NCBI RefSeq assembly: GCF_017652985.1
Contig: NZ_JAGGDJ010000030.1
Span: 1 to 64,000, forward strand
From: Paenibacillus artemisiicola
Lineage (GTDB): Bacteria > Bacillota > Bacilli > Paenibacillales > Paenibacillaceae
Length of the DNA stretch: 64,000 bases
Direction of reading: 5' to 3'
The translations under genes and the position numbers were made by a program. The notes under the pieces are model-generated. The model saw only the letters and a list, made by a program, of their open reading frames with translations, searched no databases and was not told the DNA's origin. This document shows, piece by piece, positions 1-7,669 of this stretch (the first letter of the stretch is position 1; each line of letters begins with the position of its first letter).

Positions 1-1145
1 ACCTGGCCGCGGCTGCTCCGCCCCCGGGCTCGCGCCCGCCGCAGGCGTCCGCCCCGAACCTGGCCGCCTGGGGCCTCAGCCCGGCCCAAACGGCAGCGGC
101 CTCCGCAGCGCTCGCCTACATCAACGCGCCGCCCGGCCGGCGCGGCGCGAAGCGCCGGTTTCTGCTCTGGGCGGTAACGGGCGCGGGCAAGACGGAAATG
201 ATTTTTCCGCTGGTCGAGTCCTGCCTCGCCCGCGGCGGGCGGGCGCTCATCGCGACGCCCCGGCGGGACGTCGTGCTCGAGCTGGACCCCCGGATCCGCA
301 AAGCGTTTCCGGCCGCGGCCGTCGTCACGCTCTACGGCGGCAGCGAGCAGCGCTGGGAGCAGGGCGACATCACGCTGGCCACGACGCATCAGCTCTTCCG
401 TTTCCGCGAAGGCTTCGAGCTGGTCATCGTCGACGAAATCGACGCGTTTCCCTATCACGGCGATCCGATGCTGCACTTCGCCGCCGAGCACGTTCGCGCG
501 CCGCATGGCACCCACGTGCTGCTGTCCGCGACGCCGCCGGCCTCCCTCCGCATGGAAGCCAGGCTCGGCCGGCTGGCGCATGTGCGGGTGCCCGTGCGGT
601 TTCACCGGCATCCGCTGCCCGTGCCGGCGCTGCTTCGCATCCCGCCCGTGCGGAAGCTGCTGCTGCGCGGCCTTCCGCGGAGCTTGACCGCCGCGCTTGG
701 GCGGTCGCTCGAGCGCGGCGCGCAGCTGTTCGTGTTCGTCCAGCAGATCCGCGACGTCGAGCCGCTCGTCGCGAAGCTGCGGACCGCGTTCCCGTCCGTC
801 CCCGTCGCCGGCACGTCGTCGCAGGATCCCGACCGCGCGGAGAAGGTTCGGCAATTCCGGGCCCGCGCCATCCGGCTGCTCGTCACGACGACCATCTTGG
901 AGCGGGGCGTCACCGTGCCGAAGAGCGACGTCTTCATTCTCGACGCGGACGGCAAGCTGTTCGACGATGCCTCGCTCATCCAGATGGCCGGCCGCGCCGG
1001 CAGGTCGAAGGACGATCCCGCGGGCAGCGTCTACTTTTGCGCGCCGGAGCGGACGCGCGCCCAGCAGGCGGCGATCGCCCAGATTCGGGGCATGAACCGC
1101 ATCGCCGGGCGCCGCGGTTACTTGCTCGGCAAGGAAGGACGGTGA
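1..1145 (+). CDS. comFA: ComFA-like competence DNA helicase (5' end cut off by window)
   Basis: This is a DEAD/DEAH-type ATPase of the ComF operon, thought to help pull single-stranded DNA into competent cells at the membrane. The reading frame is open from base 3, so the true start and any N-terminal zinc-binding region lie upstream of the window. Seen here: Walker A motif AVTGAGKTE (near 171-197), a DEID Walker B (near 430-445), the SAT motif LLSATPP (near 520-540), and the C-terminal helicase motif QMAGRAGRS near 982-1008. It ends 7 bases before comFC, as expected for one operon. The motifs alone would also fit PriA-type helicases; the ComFC neighbour decides the call. Confidence 0.88.
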   Translation, partial: LAAAAPPPGSRPPQASAPNLAAWGLSPAQTAAASAALAYINAPPGRRGAKRRFLLWAVTGAGKTEMIFPLVESCLARGGRALIATPRRDVVLELDPRIRKAFPAAAVVTLYGGSEQRWEQGDITLATTHQLFRFREGFELVIVDEIDAFPYHGDPMLHFAAEHVRAPHGTHVLLSATPPASLRMEARLGRLAHVRVPVRFHRHPLPVPALLRIPPVRKLLLRGLPRSLTAALGRSLERGAQLFVFVQQIRDVEPLVAKLRTAFPSVPVAGTSSQDPDRAEKVRQFRARAIRLLVTTTILERGVTVPKSDVFILDADGKLFDDASLIQMAGRAGRSKDDPAGSVYFCAPERTRAQQAAIAQIRGMNRIAGRRGYLLGKEGR

Positions 1146-1152
1146 GCGGGCG

Positions 1153-1959
1153 ATGACGACCGGAGATCTGTGGCAGTCGCTCCGCAAAGCGTTTCCGCTG
1201 TTCACGTCCTTGCTGGCCGCCGGCGGGAGCGGCTGCGCGGTTTGCGGGAACCGCTGCGAACCGGGGCGGCAGGGGGCGCTCGGCTGTTTGTGCAAGCGAT
1301 GTTTTCGGTCCATTCCTTGGATCGCCCGCGTGTATTGCCCCGTATGCGGCCGGCCGGAGCAGTGTCCCGATTGCGCGCGCCGGACGCGGACGGCGTTTGT
1401 CGCGAACCGGTCGGCCGTCCGGTACGATTCGACGATCCGGGAATGGCTCGCGCTGTATAAGTATCGCGGCCACGAGGCGCTCGAGCCGCTGCTCGGGGAA
1501 TTGCTGACGGCGGCCTACCGCGGCCTCGCGGCCGAGCGTTTCCGGGAGGCGGGTCCCCGTCCCGTCCACGCCGTTATCCCGGTGCCCGTCAGCGAGGCGC
1601 GGCTCCTCGAGCGTGGCTTCAACCAGGCGGAACGCCTCGCCGCCCGCCTCGGGGAGGCCGAGGGCATCCCGCTCTTCGACGCGCTGCGGCGCACGCGGCA
1701 TAGCGCGAAGCAGAGCGCCAAGACGCGAGGCGCCCGGCTGCGCGACACGCGGAATCTCTTCAAGGCCGACGAGGCCGAGCTGGCCCGCATGCTTGAGACG
1801 GCCGGCCGGGACGGGCGCTGCCGCTTCGTGCTGGTCGACGACATTTACACGACCGGCAGCACGGCGAACGCCTGCGCGCAAGCCTTGGCAGAAGGAATCG
1901 GGCAGGCGGCGCCCGGACTCCGGTTCGACGTGTACGTGTTGACGGTGGCGCGCTCGTAG
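1153..1959 (+). CDS. comFC: ComFC amidophosphoribosyltransferase-family competence protein
   Basis: A 268-residue ComFC/GntX protein needed for DNA uptake in competent Firmicutes; its chemistry is not settled. The N-terminal third has two zinc-knuckle pairs (CAVCGNRC near residues 28-35 and CPVC...CPDC near 59-70). The C-terminal phosphoribosyltransferase-like domain carries the PRPP-binding loop VLVDDIYTTGST near residues 226-237. The start is the ATG 7 bases after comFA. The last seven codons (VLTVARS, stop) lie inside the first unit of the 72-bp tandem repeat that follows, so the repeat appears to have copied this 3' end. Confidence 0.93.
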   Translation: MTTGDLWQSLRKAFPLFTSLLAAGGSGCAVCGNRCEPGRQGALGCLCKRCFRSIPWIARVYCPVCGRPEQCPDCARRTRTAFVANRSAVRYDSTIREWLALYKYRGHEALEPLLGELLTAAYRGLAAERFREAGPRPVHAVIPVPVSEARLLERGFNQAERLAARLGEAEGIPLFDALRRTRHSAKQSAKTRGARLRDTRNLFKADEAELARMLETAGRDGRCRFVLVDDIYTTGSTANACAQALAEGIGQAAPGLRFDVYVLTVARS

Positions 1960-2211
1960 CCGGAGGCCCTAAGCTCCCCTCTATGCGGCGCCCGGGCTCC
2001 TTTACGCGTTGACGGTGGCCCGCTCCTAGTTGGAGAGGCCCTAAGCTCCCCTCTAGGCGGCGCCCGGGCTCCTTTACGCGTTGACGCTGGCCCGCTCCTA
2101 GTTGGAGAGGCCCTAAGCTCCCCTCTGTGCGGCGCCCGGGCTCCTTTACGCGTTGACGGTGGCCCGCTCCTAGCAGGAGGCGCCTTAAGCTCCCCCTCTA
2201 TGCGCCGCCCG
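1936..2211 (+). repeat. 72-bp tandem direct repeat, about 3.8 units, starting in the comFC 3' end
   Basis: Four copies of a unit beginning GTTGAC(G/C) start at 1938, 2008, 2080 and 2152 (spacings 70, 72, 72). The first contains the comFC stop codon; later copies keep the same bases although they are not translated as comFC. Each of the first three units carries GGAG...GCCC and GGGCTCCTTTA stretches that can pair into a small terminator-like hairpin. The last copy is degenerate and cut short near 2211. No spacers are present, so this is not a CRISPR array. Confidence 0.93.
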
Positions 2212-2273
2212 TCCGTTTCGCATGCCGTCCTTCCCGGTCCCGTCCAAAAAAAAGGATGAATTTTGGCTATATT

Positions 2274-2282
2274 TGCGATAAT
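2274..2282 (+). promoter_or_regulatory. Candidate extended -10 promoter for yvyF/flg operon
   Basis: TGCGATAAT is an extended -10 element about 35 bases before the yvyF start. No convincing -35 box lies at the right distance, so this is tentative. Confidence 0.3.
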
Positions 2283-2321
2283 ATGGAGTCACGAATCGCG
2301 ACCTGGAAGGGAGCATGCAAG

Positions 2322-2747
2322 ATGGAACTCGATAACTGTCCCCGCTGCGGCAAACTGTTCGCCAAGAACTTTCGCGACGTGTGCCCCGCCTGCATCAAGG
2401 CCATCGACAACGAATATGCGCTGTGCGCGGACTATCTTCGTAAACATAGAGGCGCCAATATCACCGAATTGAACGCGGCTACGGACGTAAGCATCAAGCA
2501 GATCACGAAGTTTATCAAAGAAGGCCGGATCTCGCTGGTCGGCGCGCCGAACCTGATGTACCCGTGCGAGATGTGCGGCACGTTGATCCGCGAGCACAAT
2601 CAGTGCGAGAGCTGCCGGGCCAAGCTGCTGAACGAAGTCGGCCGCGCCAAGATGGGCTTGTCGGACAAGGACGAGAAGGACGACAAGGAAGCGTACCATT
2701 CCTCCGGTTCCGCGGCTTCCTTGTACCGAAACCGGAACAACAACTGA
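2322..2747 (+). CDS. yvyF: YvyF-like flagellar operon zinc-ribbon protein
   Basis: A 141-residue protein of the YvyF family (flagellar operon protein TIGR03826) that sits first in the late flagellar operon of bacilli; its role is poorly known. It has an N-terminal zinc ribbon (CPRCGKLF...CPACI, residues 5-24), a helical middle section resembling a winged-helix/MerR-like fold (TDVSIKQITKFIKEGRI), and a second ribbon (CEMCG...CESC, near 85-101). The ATG at 2322 was preferred over upstream in-frame starts because GGAAGGGAG lies 8 bases before it and the protein then begins at the conserved zinc ribbon. flgM follows with its own promoter. Confidence 0.85.
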   Translation: MELDNCPRCGKLFAKNFRDVCPACIKAIDNEYALCADYLRKHRGANITELNAATDVSIKQITKFIKEGRISLVGAPNLMYPCEMCGTLIREHNQCESCRAKLLNEVGRAKMGLSDKDEKDDKEAYHSSGSAASLYRNRNNN

Positions 2748-2836
2748 ACGTATTTATCGCTTCATGCGCTTCCATGCCCGGCACAGCGGCTCGTCGTCCG
2801 CCTTTGCCGGGCATTTTCTATGGTTTCGAATCGCTA

Positions 2837-2863
2837 TAAATAATCGCATCGAATTGCCGATAA
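2837..2863 (+). promoter_or_regulatory. Sigma-D promoter of flgM
   Basis: TAAA (2837-2840), a 15-base spacer, and GCCGATAA (2856-2863) match the sigma-D (SigD/FliA) consensus TAAA-N15-GCCGATAT closely. The flgM start codon is 47 bases downstream. The anti-sigma factor therefore appears to be under the sigma factor it inhibits, a known negative loop. Confidence 0.85.
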
Positions 2864-2910
2864 TAGTGGTATCGGCGAATCGGTTTTTCGAATTGTTGGA
2901 GGGATTAAAC

Positions 2911-3189
2911 ATGAAAATCAACCATACGCAGCGCATCGGCGCGGTGAATCCGTACCAGAAGCAGAACGAGCAGCAGGCCGGAAACGTCGGCCGCAAACGG
3001 AAAACGGACGAGGTCCAAATCTCCGCGCAGGCACAGGAAATGCTGTCCGTCAGCCGCGTCGCCGATCCCGAGCGGGCCAAGCGGATCGACGAGCTGAAGG
3101 CTTCCGTCAGCTCCGGCACCTACCGCGTGGAATCCGGCAAAATCGCCGAGAAGCTGCTGCCTTACCTGAAAACTAACAAACAAGAATAG
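2911..3189 (+). CDS. flgM: FlgM anti-sigma-D factor
   Basis: A 92-residue FlgM. It binds and inhibits sigma-D in the cytoplasm until the hook is finished, which delays flagellin synthesis. The sequence begins MKINHTQRIGAVNPYQ, a typical FlgM N terminus, has a disordered, charged middle (KRKTDEVQISAQAQEML) and ends with the helical sigma-binding part (RIDELKASVSSGTY...VESGKIAEKLL). The ATG at 2911 has TTGGAGGG 7 to 14 bases upstream. It has its own sigma-D promoter and is followed 11 bases later by flgN. Confidence 0.93.
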   Translation: MKINHTQRIGAVNPYQKQNEQQAGNVGRKRKTDEVQISAQAQEMLSVSRVADPERAKRIDELKASVSSGTYRVESGKIAEKLLPYLKTNKQE

Positions 3190-3200
3190 GTGGGTTTTCC

Positions 3201-3701
3201 GTGAACGTCGAGACGATCATCGCCACGCTGGAACAGCAGGCGGAAGTATACGAGCGGCTGCTCGCGCTGGCGAAGGAGAAGACGCCTTACCTGGTCGGCA
3301 ACCAGGTGGAGCTGCTCAATGCCACGATCCAGAAGGAACGCAGGCTGCTCAAGGCGGCGGAGGAGCTGGAAGCCCAGCGCATGCGGCTGTCGGGACAATA
3401 CTTCACGTCCGTCGGCATGCTGCGGTACAAGGGCGGCAAAATCAGCGAGATGATCAAGACCGTCACGTCGCCCCACGAGAAATCGCGGCTGATCGAGCTG
3501 CACGGGCGGCTGACGAGCCTGCTCGACGAGCTGAAGCACGCGACCCAGCTGAACCAGCAGCTGATCGAGCAGTCGCTGAAGTTCATCGACTATACGATCG
3601 ATCTCCTAAGCGACGACCCGAACAGCCAATATACGTACCAACATCCGCGGCACGCGCCGTACGGCAAACCGTCCTACGCGCGGTACGACCAGAGAAGATG
3701 A
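3201..3701 (+). CDS. flgN: FlgN-like export chaperone for FlgK and FlgL
   Basis: A 166-residue, mostly helical protein in the position of B. subtilis yvyG/flgN, between flgM and flgK. FlgN-type proteins hold the hook-filament junction proteins FlgK and FlgL ready for type III export. The sequence shows long amphipathic helices rich in Glu, Lys and Leu (for example residues 5-60 and 95-140) and a basic, Tyr/Pro-rich tail. The GTG at 3201 is chosen as the start because AGGTGG precedes it and the FlgN-like N terminus (MNVETIIATLEQQ) begins there. Confidence 0.85.
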   Translation: MNVETIIATLEQQAEVYERLLALAKEKTPYLVGNQVELLNATIQKERRLLKAAEELEAQRMRLSGQYFTSVGMLRYKGGKISEMIKTVTSPHEKSRLIELHGRLTSLLDELKHATQLNQQLIEQSLKFIDYTIDLLSDDPNSQYTYQHPRHAPYGKPSYARYDQRR

Positions 3702-3717
3702 CGAAGGGGGCGAGAGG

Positions 3718-5250
3718 ATGACGTCCACGTTTCACAGCATCGAGACGGCCAAGCGCAGCTTGCTGACGACGCGGGTCGGACTCGGCACGCTGGGCCACAA
3801 TATTTCCAACGCGAACACCGAGGGCTACACCCGTCAGCGGGTTCAAATCCAGGCGACCCGTCCGATCGAAGCGTTCGGCATGACCCATTCCGCGGCGGCG
3901 GGGCAGATCGGCACCGGCGTCGAAGCCACGGCGATCAACCGGGTCCGCAACGCGTTCCTCGACACGCAGTACCGCGACGAGAACAAATATTTGGGCAACT
4001 GGGAAGTGCGGTCGGATACGCTGAGCAAGCTGGAGACGATCGTGAACGAGCCGTCCGAGACGGGACTGCGCACGGTGCTGGACAACTTCTGGTCGGCCTG
4101 GTCCGACCTGAGCAAGGATCCGGACAATACGACCAACCGCGAGATCGTGAAGCAAAACGCGCTGGCGCTCGCCGACTCCTTCAACCAGACGGCCAAGCAG
4201 CTGCAGAGCCTGAGCGACGATCTGACGGGCTCGATCGACACGAAGGTCCAGCAGGCGAACGTTCTGCTGCATTCCATCGCGGATTTGAACGTGCAGATCA
4301 AGCGCAACGAATCCACCGGCGACAGCGCGAACGACCTTCGGGACCAGCGCGACCTGTACGCGGACCAATTGTCCAAGATGATGAACGTCAACGTGTCCGA
4401 GAGCGGCGACGGCTACACGATCGCCATGGGCGGCACCGCGCTCGTGGCCGGCGAGCAGGTGACGGATTTGACCTCGGCGGGGGTCGAGGCGGCCTATGCT
4501 TCGGGCGATTTGAACAACGGCGACCTGTACGGGACGATCGTGTCCCGCGACCAGTACGTGAAGGGCTACCAGGACCAGCTGGATACCATCGCCAGAACGC
4601 TGGCCGAAGGCGACCTGCAGGTTACCATTCCGAAAGGCTCCACCTATAACGGCGTCACGCTGGCCGCCGATCAGGTCGTCACCGTCAAAGGCATCAACGG
4701 CCTGCATCAGCTCGGCTTTACGAACGAATCGCCGGCCGCGAAAGGCGAGGATTTTTTCACGTTCGCCACGACGTCCGGCGCGACGGGCATCACGGCCGCG
4801 AGCATCCGGCTCAATCCCGCGATCGAGACCGACAGCAACAAAATCGCCGTGTCCATGCGGACGACGACGGACGCGACGGGCACGTCCGCGGTGAAGGGCA
4901 ACAATACGCTGGCGCTTCTGATCTCCCAGCTGAAGGACACGAAGTTCTCGTTCGATCAAACGTCGACCGGCGGACCGGTGACGCAGGCGACGATGGGCGT
5001 CTTCTACAATTCCATGGTCGGCGCGATCGGCATTCAGGCGCAAGAGGCGAACCGGCAATACGATAACGCGAATACGCTCGTCACCCAAGCCGACAGCGCG
5101 AGACAATCGGTCAGCGGCGTGTCGCTCGACGAGGAAATGTCGGACATGATCGTGTTCCAGAACGCCTATAACGCGGCCGCCCGGTTCATGACGGTCATCG
5201 ACGAAACCTTGGATAAATTAATTAACGGCACCGGATCGGTCGGCCGATAA
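3718..5250 (+). CDS. flgK: FlgK hook-filament junction protein 1
   Basis: A 510-residue FlgK (HAP1), exported through the flagellar secretion system to join hook and filament. The N terminus has the conserved rod/hook signature (TLGHNISNANTEGYTRQRV, near residues 25-43) and the C terminus the heptad-rich partner helix (FQNAYNAAARFMTVIDETLD, near 478-497). The middle is the variable surface domain. Start codon preceded by GAAGGGGGCGAGAGG. It lies 16 bases after flgN and 18 bases before flgL. Confidence 0.96.
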   Translation: MTSTFHSIETAKRSLLTTRVGLGTLGHNISNANTEGYTRQRVQIQATRPIEAFGMTHSAAAGQIGTGVEATAINRVRNAFLDTQYRDENKYLGNWEVRSDTLSKLETIVNEPSETGLRTVLDNFWSAWSDLSKDPDNTTNREIVKQNALALADSFNQTAKQLQSLSDDLTGSIDTKVQQANVLLHSIADLNVQIKRNESTGDSANDLRDQRDLYADQLSKMMNVNVSESGDGYTIAMGGTALVAGEQVTDLTSAGVEAAYASGDLNNGDLYGTIVSRDQYVKGYQDQLDTIARTLAEGDLQVTIPKGSTYNGVTLAADQVVTVKGINGLHQLGFTNESPAAKGEDFFTFATTSGATGITAASIRLNPAIETDSNKIAVSMRTTTDATGTSAVKGNNTLALLISQLKDTKFSFDQTSTGGPVTQATMGVFYNSMVGAIGIQAQEANRQYDNANTLVTQADSARQSVSGVSLDEEMSDMIVFQNAYNAAARFMTVIDETLDKLINGTGSVGR

Positions 5251-5268
5251 GCAGGGAGGCAACTAACC

Positions 5269-6177
5269 ATGTCGATGCGGGTCACCCAGAACATGACAAG
5301 TTCGCGGCTCATCCAGAATTTGAATAGCAACATGCGCAAGATGGCGATCCAGCAGGATCAAATCTCGACGGGGCGCAAAATCAACAAGCCGTCCGACGAT
5401 CCGGTCGGCCTCACCTACGGACTGCGGTACCGGTCCGATCTGACGGCGAATACGCAGTATCAGGACAATATTTCGTCGTCGCTGTCGTGGTTGGACTTTT
5501 ACGATACGCAGATGGACCAGGCGACGCAGGTGCTGCAGCGCGTGAACGATTTGGCCGTTCAGGCGGGCACGGGAACGAACACGCCGGATTCCCTCGACGC
5601 CATTAACAAGGAAATCGCCGAGCTGAAGAACCAAATGACGGATATCGCCAACAGCAGCTTCAACGGCAAGTTCGTCTTCGGCGGGCAGCTGTTCGACGAG
5701 CAGCCGTACCCGTCCGGAACGGATCCGAAGACCGTGTCGGCCGATGCCGGCGCGGTCACGTACGAGATCGGCCAGGGCATTACGATCGACGTCAACATGA
5801 CGGCGAACCAAGTGTTCGGCGATGCGGATCCCGCAGGCACGACGGACAACGTCTTCTCGATGTTCGACCGGTTGTCGGGCGCGCTCCAGTCGAGCAACTA
5901 TTCGGCGGTCACCGCCGAGATCGATAACGTCAAGTCGCGCATGAACAAGATCATCTCCGCCCGCTCGGAGAACGGCGCGAAAACGAACCGGACCGAGCTC
6001 ATGCAGAACCGGATGGAAGAGATGAACGTCGGCTTGACCGCGCTGCAGTCGAAGACCGAGGACGCGGACATGGACCAGCTCTACATCGACTCCACGGTCA
6101 GCCAGAACATCTACCAGGCGTCGTTGTCGGTCGGGGCGAAGATCATTACGCCTTCGCTGGTCAATTTCTTGAACTAA
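5269..6177 (+). CDS. flgL: FlgL hook-filament junction protein 3
   Basis: A 302-residue FlgL (HAP3), flagellin-related, which sits between FlgK and the filament. The N terminus carries the flagellin-type D0/D1 pattern (ISTGRKINKPSDDPVGL, residues 34-50) and a central conserved stretch (FNGKFVFGGQ). The C terminus ends in a coiled-coil helix that lacks the LLR ending of true flagellins. RBS GGGAGG lies 11 bases upstream. The next gene starts one base after the stop codon. Confidence 0.95.
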   Translation: MSMRVTQNMTSSRLIQNLNSNMRKMAIQQDQISTGRKINKPSDDPVGLTYGLRYRSDLTANTQYQDNISSSLSWLDFYDTQMDQATQVLQRVNDLAVQAGTGTNTPDSLDAINKEIAELKNQMTDIANSSFNGKFVFGGQLFDEQPYPSGTDPKTVSADAGAVTYEIGQGITIDVNMTANQVFGDADPAGTTDNVFSMFDRLSGALQSSNYSAVTAEIDNVKSRMNKIISARSENGAKTNRTELMQNRMEEMNVGLTALQSKTEDADMDQLYIDSTVSQNIYQASLSVGAKIITPSLVNFLN

Positions 6178-6178
6178 G

Positions 6179-6757
6179 ATGAGGCTGCCGCAGCTTCAAA
6201 TCACGAGCCAAACCGCCATTCTCGGCATTCGGACGGAATGGGGCGCAAGGACGATCCGTTCGGAGCGCGCCGAGGTCGAGGTGCATACGGACAGGCCGCC
6301 GACGGAAGCGCAGTCGTACAAGCCGGTCATGACGATCGACCAGTCGGCGACGTGGGACGCGATCAACGGAGGACGGCCGGAGGGCTTGGCCAAGCGGTTG
6401 ATGTCCCAGACGACGAGCTACGTGGCGCAGCATATTGCGTCCGTGAACGAGAAGTGGCGCAGCATCGGGGATTTGGCGAATAACAAGGCCAACCCGATTC
6501 CGGACCTTGCTTACGCGTCGATCACCCGTCAGCGGCCTGCCCTTCCCGTCTTCGGTCCCGCCTCGCGCCTGAATACGAAGGTGTCGTTCGAGGTGCGCAA
6601 GCCCGATATCGAAGTGAAACCGTGGAAGGTATCGATCGACGTGGAGCCTCATCGGAAGCCCGATATTCAATTCACGCCGGGCAAGGTGCGTTACACGATG
6701 GAGCGCTACCCGAAAGTCACGGTTACGCCGCCGCCGATTGTGGATTTAATGGTATAA
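6179..6757 (+). CDS. yviE: YviE-like protein (DUF6470) of the flagellar operon
   Basis: A 192-residue protein of unknown function in the place of B. subtilis yviE, between flgL and fliW. It shows no signal peptide or membrane helix. Two features stand out: an N-terminal segment common in this family (MRLPQLQITSQTAILGI) and a C-terminal region with repeated beta-strand-like, Pro/Lys-rich stretches (KPDIEVKPWKVSIDVEPH, RKPDIQFTPGKVRYTM). The ATG at 6179 is one base after the flgL stop, so translation is probably coupled. Synteny and the N-terminal pattern support the family; the role is unknown. Confidence 0.8.
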   Translation: MRLPQLQITSQTAILGIRTEWGARTIRSERAEVEVHTDRPPTEAQSYKPVMTIDQSATWDAINGGRPEGLAKRLMSQTTSYVAQHIASVNEKWRSIGDLANNKANPIPDLAYASITRQRPALPVFGPASRLNTKVSFEVRKPDIEVKPWKVSIDVEPHRKPDIQFTPGKVRYTMERYPKVTVTPPPIVDLMV

Positions 6758-6780
6758 TTGCCTTCAGGATAGCGTACGAC

Positions 6781-6821
6781 GGAAGAGCTATGGCATCGTG
6801 CAAACGAGCTATGGCTCTTCC
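6781..6821 (+). repeat. Hairpin with internal direct repeat before fliW
   Basis: GGAAGAGC (6781-6788) and GCTCTTCC (6814-6821) form a perfect 8-bp stem. The direct repeat GAGCTATGGC occurs at 6785-6794 and 6806-6815. No T-run follows, so it is not a typical terminator; it may affect mRNA processing or read-through between yviE and fliW. Confidence 0.55.
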
Positions 6822-6867
6822 ACGTTTATTCGCCAGCGAGACTTGGTTTAAAGGAGAGAGGGACGCC

Positions 6868-7320
6868 ATGATTTTACAGACCACCAGGTTCGGCCAGATC
6901 GAGATTGAAGATCACCAATGGATTGTTTTCCCGTCGGGCATTCCGGGATTCCCCCAGCATAAGCGGTATACGCTCGTTTCCATTGAAGACAGTCCGTTTT
7001 ATGTGCTGCAGTCGGTCGAAGAGGGGAGTCTGTCTTTCATCGTGACGTCGCCCTTCGATTTTTTCCCCGATTACGAATTCGAGCTGGAGTCGAACATGCT
7101 GCACGAGCTGGGGCAGCCTTCCCCGGAACAAGTACGCGTCTTGAACATCGTCACCGTAAAAGACAAGCTCGAAGAAGCGACGGCTAACCTGGCGGCTCCG
7201 ATCGTCTGGAATACGGCCAATCGACAGGCCGCCCAAGTCATTCTTCAACATACTTCCTACCGGACGAAGCATGCGTTATTTTCGCCGCCGTCCGGCAATA
7301 AGGGGGAAGCGTCATGCTAG
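6868..7320 (+). CDS. fliW: FliW flagellin-binding assembly factor, CsrA antagonist
   Basis: A 150-residue FliW. Family knowledge: FliW binds either flagellin or CsrA; when flagellin has been exported, free FliW takes CsrA off the hag leader and flagellin translation resumes. The sequence has the family pattern FPSGIPGFPQHKRY (near residues 21-34), SPFYVLQS and the C-terminal NLAAPIVWNTANRQAAQVIL. The ATG at 6868 follows AAGGAGAGAG. It overlaps csrA by 7 bases, coupling the two antagonists, and the flagellin genes come next. Confidence 0.95.
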   Translation: MILQTTRFGQIEIEDHQWIVFPSGIPGFPQHKRYTLVSIEDSPFYVLQSVEEGSLSFIVTSPFDFFPDYEFELESNMLHELGQPSPEQVRVLNIVTVKDKLEEATANLAAPIVWNTANRQAAQVILQHTSYRTKHALFSPPSGNKGEASC

Positions 7321-7556
7321 TGCTGAGCCGTAAGAAGGGCGAGACCATCATGATCGGCAACGATATTGAAATTACGGTGCTGGACGTGCTTGCCGACGGC
7401 GTGAAGCTGGGCATCACGGCGCCGAAAGAGGTCGGCATTCTGCGCAAAGAATTGTTCGTCGCGATCGCGGATACGAACAAGGAAGCGTTAAGCTCCATGC
7501 CGGCCTTGACGGATCTTCGCAGCCAATACAAGAAATTTATTCAACCGAACGACTAA
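7314..7556 (+). CDS. csrA: CsrA translational regulator
   Basis: An 80-residue CsrA, a small dimeric RNA-binding protein that blocks ribosome access at GGA-containing hairpins. The start MLVLSRKKGETIMIGNDIEI is the hallmark N terminus, and GVKLGITAPKEVGILRKEL forms the next strands; the C-terminal tail is somewhat longer than in enteric CsrA, as in bacilli. It starts inside fliW. The stop codon TAA (7554-7556) is itself the first part of the -35 element of the hag1 sigma-D promoter, so the two units are packed with no gap. Confidence 0.96.
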   Translation: MLVLSRKKGETIMIGNDIEITVLDVLADGVKLGITAPKEVGILRKELFVAIADTNKEALSSMPALTDLRSQYKKFIQPND

Positions 7557-7580
7557 AATAATGGGCTTCCTTTCCGATAT
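7554..7580 (+). promoter_or_regulatory. Sigma-D promoter of the first flagellin gene
   Basis: TAAA (7554-7557), 15-base spacer, TCCGATAT (7573-7580): one mismatch to the sigma-D -10 box. It overlaps the csrA stop codon. The expected transcript has a leader of about 80 bases. Confidence 0.85.
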
Positions 7581-7600
7581 ATAAAATAGAGCGATCGAGG

Positions 7601-7669
7601 GCGGCCGACCTCTCATCGGCTTTACCGCAAGGATGCGGGCTATTTTAGGTACTCAGGGAGGAAACGACG
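7601..7669 (+). promoter_or_regulatory. CsrA-responsive leader of hag1
   Basis: The leader has a first stem GCCGA/TCGGC (7604-7620), then a perfect 5-bp hairpin CCGCA-AGGA-TGCGG (7625-7638) that presents GGA in its loop, then the Shine-Dalgarno region CAGGGAGGA (7654-7662) with a second GGA. This two-site layout is that of the B. subtilis hag leader repressed by CsrA. The ATG is at 7670. Confidence 0.8.

Noticed and set aside
1936..2211. CRISPR array
   Set aside because: Repeats are contiguous 72-bp units with no variable spacers and no cas genes.
7314..7320. Frameshift or assembly error at the fliW-csrA junction
   Set aside because: The 7-base overlap is compatible with both proteins having normal ends; such overlap is usual for coupled genes.
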